A stretch of DNA of 64,000 nucleotides from JAJDXW01 sp965243335. Lineage in GTDB: Bacteria; Pseudomonadota; Gammaproteobacteria; HK1. The position numbers and the translations under genes were made by a program. Where the stretch lies: contig OZ251545.1 in assembly GCA_965243335.1 (NCBI GenBank), positions 868,001-932,000 on the forward strand, given 5' to 3'. The notes below the pieces were generated by a model. It made no database searches. It saw only the letters and a program-made list of their open reading frames with translations, and had not been told where the DNA came from. Of this stretch, positions 28,932-35,429 are shown one piece after another (within the stretch, counting starts at the first letter, position 1; each line of letters starts with the position of its first letter).

Positions 28932-30229
28932 ATTCAATTGGTTGACTGCCTCGCTACCTTCCGTCGTGCTTCTCAGATCTGTAACCATTTGTAAAAATGG
29001 AACTTTCTCGAACAGAGTCAGACTCAGAATTTGGAAAATCGTGTGGAGATTCTCTTCCATGTTCAAACGTTTCTTCATGATTGCCACCAACAAATATACC
29101 GTAATTGCTATCCATATCTGACTCTTTACTGCGTTTTCCGAGGTCCCAAAAAACGACTTGATGCGAAGGTTCTGTTTGATCCACTTGAAAAACAGCTCCA
29201 CCTGCCAACGACTACGGTATAACTCCGCGACCGTCTGGGCCGGGAGGACGAAATTGTTGGTCAGAAAATCAAATGTCTTGCCGGTTTTCAGATCGTGATA
29301 CTTGATGCGACGCAACCACTGAGGATAGCTCTGCGAAGTCTTCACGCCTGTCAACACTATACTTTGATCACACCGCAGACCCGCTGATTTATCGACCGCA
29401 CGAGATGCACGTCGCCGATACTTCAGGTTGGACTTGGCGCGGATAACGAAAAACGCCCCTCGCGCATGAAGAGCATACAATCGCTCAAAATCCACGTAAC
29501 CCCTGTCCATGACGTAGAACGCACCGGCCTCCGGGACCAATAGATCCAGAACCTTCACGTCGTGCAGCTTGCCATCAGAAATATGTATGAACGTCGGTAT
29601 GTTACCGCATAAATCCAATAACGTATGGAGCTTGATCGCAGATTTGGTCGACCGAAACAACGCCCATGGGAATACCGACAAGCACAAATCGATCGTCGAA
29701 GAATCCAGCGCATAAACGGTATCGTCCAGATCGAGTCCCAGATCGTCGTCGGCATAGAGTGGACGCGCAATACGAATCAACGCCTGGGCAAGCTCTGCAT
29801 ATATCCGCCAGTCGCGCACCTTATTGGCATTGGCCAAGGTGTTGCGTGACACCGCGCCGCGGATCCCCATATGATAAAGTTTGTCCTGATGTGCCCGCAG
29901 GCAAACCTCTATATCACGCAAGCTTTCACGATAGGTCAACTGGGCAAATGCCATACATAGAAACTGATCAAGACAAGTGAACGATTTGACGTAACGGTTG
30001 CCTTGATACCGATGAACGCATCGGCGGAACGTATGCATGGGCAGATGGTCCATTACCTGGGAAAAGACGAATTGGCCGGAATACATGTCGCATCCCCTTG
30101 GTCAAGAGGGAGGCAGCATGTCTGAAACAGCTCTTGGAGTTCAAGTCGATGACAGCTTCCTATTGCTATTTGGCGTATATGAAACAACAAGTTATGACGT
30201 CAGATCATAAATTTCTTGGGACAGTAGTG
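28903..30229. mobile_element. IS4-family insertion sequence, complete, with 9-bp target duplication
   Basis: 1327-bp element bounded by 17-bp terminal inverted repeats: CACTAGTGTCCCAAGAA at 28903-28919 and its complement TTCTTGGGACAGTAGTG at 30213-30229, one mismatch. It is flanked by direct repeats AGATTTGGC (28894-28902 and 30230-30238). One intact transposase gene lies on the minus strand. Base composition is far more AT-rich than the host. Intact ends and target duplication indicate a recent insertion. Confidence 0.93.
28920..30086 (-). CDS. IS4-family DDE transposase
   Basis: 388 residues. N-terminal DUF4372-type domain (FSQVMDHLPMHTFRRCVHRYQGNRYVKSFTCLDQFLCMAFAQLTYRESLRDIE), then the DDE domain: VYALDSSTIDLCLSVFPWA with the first Asp, FYVMDRGYVDF with the second Asp, and YRSRWQVELFFKWIKQNLRIKSFFGTSENAV with the Y-R-E-K signature and catalytic Glu. 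Uninterrupted, so probably active. Starts 143 bases inside the right terminal repeat. Confidence 0.95.
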   Translation of the reverse strand: MYSGQFVFSQVMDHLPMHTFRRCVHRYQGNRYVKSFTCLDQFLCMAFAQLTYRESLRDIEVCLRAHQDKLYHMGIRGAVSRNTLANANKVRDWRIYAELAQALIRIARPLYADDDLGLDLDDTVYALDSSTIDLCLSVFPWALFRSTKSAIKLHTLLDLCGNIPTFIHISDGKLHDVKVLDLLVPEAGAFYVMDRGYVDFERLYALHARGAFFVIRAKSNLKYRRRASRAVDKSAGLRCDQSIVLTGVKTSQSYPQWLRRIKYHDLKTGKTFDFLTNNFVLPAQTVAELYRSRWQVELFFKWIKQNLRIKSFFGTSENAVKSQIWIAITVYLLVAIMKKRLNMEENLHTIFQILSLTLFEKVPFLQMVTDLRSTTEGSEAVNQLNLFN

Positions 30230-30389
30230 AGATTTGGCAAGGGAACGACGTCATCGGCAGGCGCTTTCGGCGGCCGGTTCGCAGCGCCGCGCAGTCACCG
30301 ACAAAGAAGCTTCCATAGTATTTCGTGAAGTCGATTGCGGCCGGAATCTTCATCCGGCCGTCTTCTCGCCGCCCGGACCCGGTATGATC
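30230..30389. other. Right flank of the IS: target copy and tail of the disrupted HEPN-like ORF
   Basis: Holds the second copy of the 9-bp target (30230-30238), then the 3' part of the split small ORF, which reads in frame to a TAG at 30316-30318 once the IS is removed. The remaining 70 bases show nothing further. Confidence 0.5.
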
Positions 30390-30689
30390 TCATTCTGCGC
30401 CCGAACCGCGTTCGGCGAGCCTGCCTTCAATGCGGGTTTGCCCCTCGGTGAGATCGCGCAGCGCCTTCTGCGTGGCGAGATCACGTACAGTGGCTTCGGC
30501 GCGAATGCCTTCGATTTGGACTTGGAGCCCGTCAATGGCGTTCACGATCAGAAAGGCAGCGGCGAGGATGGTTCCGATGATGCTGCCGATCGCGCTGATG
30601 GTTCCCCAATTCCAACCACGATCGCGGCTGTGTCCCGTCTTCTGATCACGGGCGGTCGGGCCGGTTTGGAGGTTTGCGGCGCCTGCCAA
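30390..30689 (-). CDS. Small single-span membrane protein of unknown function
   Basis: 99 residues read from a TTG start at 30689. An AGGAGG Shine-Dalgarno lies seven bases upstream of that TTG, and no ATG is available there, so the unusual start is well supported. A hydrophilic N-terminus is followed by one membrane helix (IGSIIGTILAAAFLIVNAI, about 33-51) and a charged, probably coiled-coil tail (LATQKALRDLTEGQTRIEGRL). Topology resembles small phage or island-encoded membrane proteins. No family recognised. Confidence 0.55.
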   Translation of the reverse strand: MAGAANLQTGPTARDQKTGHSRDRGWNWGTISAIGSIIGTILAAAFLIVNAIDGLQVQIEGIRAEATVRDLATQKALRDLTEGQTRIEGRLAERGSGAE

Positions 30690-30788
30690 TGGTGATCCTC
30701 CTGATCGACGCGCGGGTCCGGAGCGCGTGAGCAGGCATCATACTTCCATCGTAGCGACCGGTTCGGCCTGCCTCCTCAGCGCGGTGAG

Positions 30789-31988
30789 CTACGAGGACGG
30801 GGGACGGCCGGCCCCGGGCGAACCGCTCTCGGGGGCGGCGAGGCGCCGGGCGACCCAGCAGTGGAAGTGGTGGACCGGCGGGTCCAGCACCGGGCCGAAC
30901 ACCCCGCCGTCGAACGCGGGCGAGTGCCGGCCGCGCTGCATCCCTTCCACCACCGCCACGTCTTCGCCCAGGATCGCCGCCCATCGCGCCCGGATGGCGG
31001 ACCGGGCCGACTCGAACTCCGGGGCCTCCGCCGCCTCGTCGACGAAGTAGGACCGCCACCGTTCGACGGTCCGGTCCGGGGCCGCCGGCTCCAGCACCAT
31101 CGTCCAGAAGTGGTCCCCGTGGCCGGAGACGAACACGTTGGGATAGAGGCTCGGGTACTCCCCGGTCCGGGCCGGCCACGCCTCGATCCGCGGCAGGGGC
31201 GGGCTCTCGTGGGGGACCGTGTCGTAGGCCAACGAGCCCTGCCCGGCGAACCCCGCCTCGTCAAGGAAGCAGTAATGGTCTTCGAGCGGGGACTGGCGGT
31301 TCAGGGACGGGTGGATCCAGGGAAGGTGCGCGGCGTCGAGGTTGTTCTCGATCGCGAGCTTCCAGTTCCCGCGTACGTCGAAGCGGATCTCTCCGTGGGT
31401 GGCGGCCGGGCGCAGGCGCCGCTCGTACCCCGCCCCGCCCAGCCGCGCGAAGCGGTCCGCGAGCGGTCCGACCCAGGTCTCGAAGGGCGCCGCGTCCCCG
31501 GAGAGGTTGACGAACACGAGGTCCAGCCACACTGCGCTCCGCACCTCCCGGAGCCCGTGCGCGGCGCGGTCGAAGCCCTCCGCCTCGTGCACCCCGAAGC
31601 CGCCGAGGTTCGGGGTCCCGATGAGACGCCCCCGAAGGTCGTAGGTCCAGGCGTGGTACGGGCACCGGATGGCCCCCGGCCCCCGTCCGGGCTCCCGGAC
31701 CAGCTCGTTGCCGCGATGCGAGCAGACGTTGTGGAACACGCGCACCGCCCCGCCCGGCGCGCGGACCATGAGGAGCGGCAGGCCGAGGAGCCGGGCCGGG
31801 TGGAGGTCGCCCGGCCGCGGGACGTCCGCCGCGTGTCCGAGGCCGGCCCACGAGGGGGCGAAGATGCGTTCGCGTTCGACCCGGAAGAACTCGAGGCTCG
31901 TATAGGCGCGGCTGGCGAGCCCGGCCGCCTCCCCGATGGGCCGTTCGACGGCGGCCGCGAGGGCCGGGATCGCGAGGTCCGCGCTCAT
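30789..31988 (-). CDS. Rieske non-heme iron oxygenase, large subunit family
   Basis: 399 residues. Rieske [2Fe-2S] ligands C89-x-H91 (VCSHRGNE) and C109-x2-H112 (CPYHAWTYDLRGRL). The catalytic domain has the iron-site motif ENNLDAAHLPWIH with D218, H221 and H226. The C-terminal VHHFHCWVARRL fits the ring-hydroxylating oxygenase alpha subunit group that includes choline/carnitine-type monooxygenases. No reductase or ferredoxin partner gene is adjacent, so the substrate cannot be inferred. Typical GC-rich host composition. Confidence 0.88.
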   Translation of the reverse strand: MSADLAIPALAAAVERPIGEAAGLASRAYTSLEFFRVERERIFAPSWAGLGHAADVPRPGDLHPARLLGLPLLMVRAPGGAVRVFHNVCSHRGNELVREPGRGPGAIRCPYHAWTYDLRGRLIGTPNLGGFGVHEAEGFDRAAHGLREVRSAVWLDLVFVNLSGDAAPFETWVGPLADRFARLGGAGYERRLRPAATHGEIRFDVRGNWKLAIENNLDAAHLPWIHPSLNRQSPLEDHYCFLDEAGFAGQGSLAYDTVPHESPPLPRIEAWPARTGEYPSLYPNVFVSGHGDHFWTMVLEPAAPDRTVERWRSYFVDEAAEAPEFESARSAIRARWAAILGEDVAVVEGMQRGRHSPAFDGGVFGPVLDPPVHHFHCWVARRLAAPESGSPGAGRPPSS

Positions 31989-32105
31989 CGCCGCCTCGCG
32001 GACGAGCCCGCCGGCCGCCGGCTCCGCGCGGGGTATGGAGTGCGCTCTTGCACGGGTTCGGGAATGCCGTTGCTTTCTCGCCGCCCATCGGGATCATAAG
32101 CGCAA

Positions 32106-33086
32106 ATGACCTCCGGATCGGCAGATCGCGCGCCCCCGGGCGGCCCGTCCGGGCCGCCGGTCCACGTCGCGGTGGGCGTTCTTCGCCGGCCCGACGGCAG
32201 GGTGTTCGCGGCCCGGCGCCTCCCCGGCCGCCATCTCGCCGGGCAGTGGGAGTTCCCCGGCGGGAAGCTGGAGCCGGGCGAGCCCGCGCGCGCCGCGCTC
32301 GAACGCGAGCTGCGCGAGGAGGTCGGGGTGGAGGCGCTCGCCGTCCGGCCGCTCATCCGGTTCCCGCACCACTATCCGGACCGCCATGTGCGGCTCGAGG
32401 TCTTCGAGGTCTCCCGCTGGCGGGGCCGGCCGCATGGGCGCGAGGGGCAGGCGGTCGCCTGGCTCGCGCCGGGGGAGCTGCGGCGTCGCGATCTGGTCGC
32501 GGGGGCGGTTCCCATCGTGGCCTCCCTCGAGCTTCCATCGCGCTACCTCATCACCCCCGAGCCGGACGCCGGCTTCGAGGCGGCGCTTCGCGAGCGGCTC
32601 GAATCGGGGGTCCGGCTCGTCCAGCTCCGCGCCAAGTCGATGCCGCGGGCCGCGCTCCTCCTGCTCGCCCGCCGCGCCGCGCGGCTCGCCGAGCGGCATG
32701 GGGCGAGGCTGTTCCTGAACGGGGACCCGGAGACCGCCCGCGCCGCCGGCGCCCACGGCGCGCACCTCCCGGGCCGGGTCCTTGCCCGCCTCGCCGAACG
32801 CCCCGCCTGGCCCGGATTCGGGCTCGCGGCCTCGTGCCACGACCCGGGGCAGCTCGCGCGCGCCCGCGCGCTCGGGGTGGACTTCGCGGTCCTCTCGCCG
32901 GTGCGGGCGACCCCGGGGCACCCGGAGGCGCGGCCCATCGGCTGGGACGGCTTCTCGCGGCTGGTCGAGCCGATGGACCTCCCGGTCTTCGCGCTCGGGG
33001 GGCTCGGCCCGGGGGACCGGGAGGCCGCGTGGGCCGCGGGAGCCCAGGGGATCGCCGCGATCCGGGGCCTCTGGAGCCGCGAATGA
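32106..33086 (+). CDS. Nudix hydrolase fused to a thiamine-phosphate-synthase-like domain (PRK08999 type)
   Basis: 326 residues. The N-terminal MutT-type Nudix domain has AGQWEFPGGKLEPGE and the Nudix box ending RELREEVGVE (about 45-75). The second half is a TIM-barrel domain of the ThiE/TenI type: RLVQLRAKSMPRAALLLLARR, GARLFLNGDPE, HLPGRVLA, VLSPVRATPGHPEARPIGWDGF and FALGGLGPGD. Fusions of this kind sit downstream of secA in many gammaproteobacteria and are taken as the MutT equivalent, removing 8-oxo-dGTP. The role of the ThiE-like half is unproven. No clear Shine-Dalgarno. Confidence 0.9.
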   Translation: MTSGSADRAPPGGPSGPPVHVAVGVLRRPDGRVFAARRLPGRHLAGQWEFPGGKLEPGEPARAALERELREEVGVEALAVRPLIRFPHHYPDRHVRLEVFEVSRWRGRPHGREGQAVAWLAPGELRRRDLVAGAVPIVASLELPSRYLITPEPDAGFEAALRERLESGVRLVQLRAKSMPRAALLLLARRAARLAERHGARLFLNGDPETARAAGAHGAHLPGRVLARLAERPAWPGFGLAASCHDPGQLARARALGVDFAVLSPVRATPGHPEARPIGWDGFSRLVEPMDLPVFALGGLGPGDREAAWAAGAQGIAAIRGLWSRE

Positions 33087-33571
33087 GGCGCGCCCGCGAG
33101 TAGTGTGTCGGGCAAAAATCCCCACCGCGCACATGCTCTCGGTAGGGCTCCCGGCTGGCGGCCCCCGCGTCCGCCAACCGCTCCACCCGCAGCCAGCCCG
33201 CCGCCGCGAAGCCGCCGAACCGCGAACGGCGCGAGACCGTATCCGACGACCGGCGTCCCGAATCCCCCATCAACGACGAGACGATTGCTGACGAAGATCG
33301 GGGAGATCGCCTCTATACCGCAGTGACGACGCAGGCCGAAGATGGACCGGCGCCGGGGAGACGGCGCCGGTTTCAAGCACCTGGCCTTCCACATGACCTT
33401 TCCTGAACCGTCGTTCCATCGCGCTTCCCACCGCGGCCGGTCGGAATCCCCCCGCCCGGGCGCCGCCGCGCCGCCCGCCCGCCGTCCCGGCGGGACGGAT
33501 GCGCCGGCGTCGGTGGCGTCACGCCGCGGCCTCCGCTAGAGTGGACGCTCCGGCGCTTCGGAGGGATCCGG
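33087..33571. other. Intergenic region with a partial copy of the dispersed repeat tail
   Basis: About 485 bases. At 33110-33150 the sequence AAAAATCCCCACCGCGCACATGC closely matches a segment near 61168-61190 and, less well, 34494-34515. These are the tail of the palindromic intergenic repeat family described elsewhere. The rest is GC-rich with no convincing coding content. Confidence 0.5.
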
Positions 33572-34372
33572 ATGAACCCGCTCGCTCTCTCTCGCCCCTG
33601 TCATTCCCCGCCGCTCCCGCGGAAGCGGGAGGAAGGCGGGAGCCTGTCCCCTCGCCCTTCCCCGGTCGTTGACTACCCGGACTCGGATGGTCAGCCGGTG
33701 GCGGAGACCGACTTCCAGCGCGGGCCGCTCTGGTATGCGAACGACGTGCTCGCAAGGCACTTCCGCCACCGTGAAGACGTCTACGTCTCCGCGAACATGT
33801 TCGTCTACTACGAAGAAGGCAAGCCCGGATCGGTGGTGGCCCCGGACGTGTTCGTGGTCCTCGGGGCCCCGAAGTACGATCGGCGTTCGTACAAGATCTG
33901 GGAGGAGCCCAAGGGGCCGGACTTCGTGCTGGAGGTCACCTCCCACAGCACGCGGAGGGTGGATGAGGGGCCGAAGCGCCGCCTCTACGCGGCGCTGGGG
34001 GTGGGGGAGTACTGGCAGTTCGACCCGACCGGGGACTATCTCGTACCGCCGCTGAAGGGCGGTCGGCTGTCCGGGGGCGGTTACGTCCGGTTGCCGCTGC
34101 GTCCCACGCCGGACGGAGCCCTGTTCGGGCGCAGTGAGGTACTGGGGCTCGACCTTGGCCTGGTGAAGGGGCGGCTTCGGCTGCGGAACCCGGCGACAGG
34201 CCGCGACCTGCTGTCCTCCGAAGAGCTGGAAGAGCGCGTCGCACAGGAGGCGAAGGCCCGCCAGCAGGAGACGAAGGCTCGCCGGGCCGCGGAAGCCCGC
34301 GTTGCCGAGCTCGTCGCACGGTTGCAAGGGACGGATCGGCCTCCGTCGTCGGAGCCGGACGACGCGGCCTGA
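33572..34372 (+). CDS. Uma2-family (DUF820) putative endonuclease
   Basis: 266 residues. Core with the Uma2 pattern: VDYPDSDGQPVAETDFQRGPLWYANDVL, VYVSANMFVYYEEGKPGSVVAPDVFVVLG (metal-binding Asp in the APDV motif), KGPDFVLEVTSHSTR (E-x-hydrophobic in the nuclease core) and KRRLYAALGVGEYWQFDP. A C-terminal coiled coil (about 215-255) follows. Family members have a PD-(D/E)XK fold but no established role. The first 30 codons are derived from a CATTCCCC-type repeat, so the ancestral protein probably started nearer VDYPDSDG, though no good alternative start codon is seen there. Confidence 0.82.
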   Translation: MNPLALSRPCHSPPLPRKREEGGSLSPRPSPVVDYPDSDGQPVAETDFQRGPLWYANDVLARHFRHREDVYVSANMFVYYEEGKPGSVVAPDVFVVLGAPKYDRRSYKIWEEPKGPDFVLEVTSHSTRRVDEGPKRRLYAALGVGEYWQFDPTGDYLVPPLKGGRLSGGGYVRLPLRPTPDGALFGRSEVLGLDLGLVKGRLRLRNPATGRDLLSSEELEERVAQEAKARQQETKARRAAEARVAELVARLQGTDRPPSSEPDDAA

Positions 34373-34385
34373 GCGAGAGCGGCGG

Positions 34386-34530
34386 TCGGGACCTCCGACG
34401 TCCCGCCGGCCCGGGGGCGAAGCGCCCGTGGGTGAAAATGCCGGCGGGACGCCGGCGTACCCAGGAGCATCCGCGGGCGGCGCGCCGGGCGAAAACCCTG
34501 CGGCGCACATGCCTCGCCAGAGCCGGGAAC
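34386..34530 (+). repeat. Dispersed palindromic intergenic repeat, diverged copy, with tail
   Basis: Inverted arms CGTCCCGCCGGC (about 34399-34410) and GCCGGCGGGACG (34442-34453) surround the spacer motif GGGGGCGAAGCGCCCG. A tail with GCGGCGCACATGCCTCG follows (34500-34516). Same architecture as the elements at 41610 and 61021. It ends about 30 bases before a TATAAT sequence ahead of fdxA. Confidence 0.7.
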
Positions 34531-34546
34531 GAGGCGCCGTTCCGGC

Positions 34547-34552
34547 TATAAT
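34547..34552 (+). promoter_or_regulatory. Predicted -10 element of fdxA
   Basis: A perfect TATAAT 42 bases upstream of the fdxA ATG, in otherwise GC-rich DNA. No convincing -35 hexamer stands at the usual distance; that position is just downstream of the repeat tail. Confidence 0.5.
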
Positions 34553-34593
34553 CGCGCCCCGTTGCCCACCCTTCACCCGGAGCGCCGCCCGGC

Positions 34594-34917
34594 ATGACCT
34601 TCGTCGTCACCGAACAGTGCATCAAGTGCAAGTACACGGACTGCGTGGAGGTCTGTCCGGTGGACTGCTTCCACGAGGGTCCCAACATGCTGGTGATCGA
34701 CCCCGACGAGTGCATCGACTGCACGCTCTGCGAGCCGGAGTGTCCGGTGGAGGCGATCCTGTCCGAAGACGACCTCACCGAGGAGCAGCGCCCCTTCCTC
34801 GAGCTGAACGAGGAGCTGTCCCGGATCTGGCCGGTGCTCACCGAGAAGAAGGACGGCCCGGAGGACGCCGCCGACTGGGAGTGGGTGGAGGGCAAGCTCC
34901 AGCACCTGGAGCGCTGA
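34594..34917 (+). CDS. fdxA: Seven-iron ferredoxin FdxA
   Basis: 107 residues. Cysteines 9, 17 and 50 fit the [3Fe-4S] cluster and 21, 40, 43 and 46 the [4Fe-4S] cluster (TEQCIKCKYTDCVEVCPVDCF and DECIDCTLCEPECPVEA). The C-terminal extension ending WEWVEGKLQHL is typical of FdxA. Low-potential electron carrier in the cytoplasm. Its place next to mutS is conserved in pseudomonads and relatives. Confidence 0.96.
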   Translation: MTFVVTEQCIKCKYTDCVEVCPVDCFHEGPNMLVIDPDECIDCTLCEPECPVEAILSEDDLTEEQRPFLELNEELSRIWPVLTEKKDGPEDAADWEWVEGKLQHLER

Positions 34918-35429
34918 CCGGGCGCCTTCTCCGCGCGCCCGGCCCGAGCCGTCCCGGTACTGTCATTCCCCGTCGTCCTCGCGAGAGCGGGGAGAAGGCG
35001 GGAATCCATGTCCTTTTCTTCCCCCGCGCGCCCGGACGGACCCGTGACCGCGGCCGTTGCCGTGGATTATGCTTCCGCGCGACGGCCGCCGGGTAGGCCG
35101 GGTAACCGTGCGCCGGGGCGTCCCGCCCCGATGCGCCACCGCGCCCTCCCGGTAGATGGTGGATCGGCCAACCGCCGATCGACGTACTGCATCAGGTCAG
35201 CGTCCTGTCCCGGCGGCCGTCATTCCACCTTCCCCGTCAGCAGGGCGTAGCGCGGGTCCCGGAGGTTCTTTCCCCCGGCCCGCCCGGACGGAGGACCTTC
35301 CGCGCCCGGTCGGGTTCGCCCCGGTCCGCTCCGGCTCGCCCCGGCTCGGCGCCGGCGAGGCTCCTTCTCCCCGACCGTCCCGGCGCCCCGCCGCGGAGAG
35401 ACCGGGCCGGTTCGGGTTAGACTCGCCCC
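34918..35429. other. fdxA-mutS intergenic region with a CATTCCCC-type palindromic repeat
   Basis: About 510 bases. At 34960-35012 there is an element reading TGTCATTCCCC...GCGGGAATCCATG, an imperfect palindrome of a kind widespread in bacterial genomes. A second copy is inside the 5' end of the Uma2 gene at about 33599-33645. The rest is GC-rich without convincing coding content. Confidence 0.6.
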
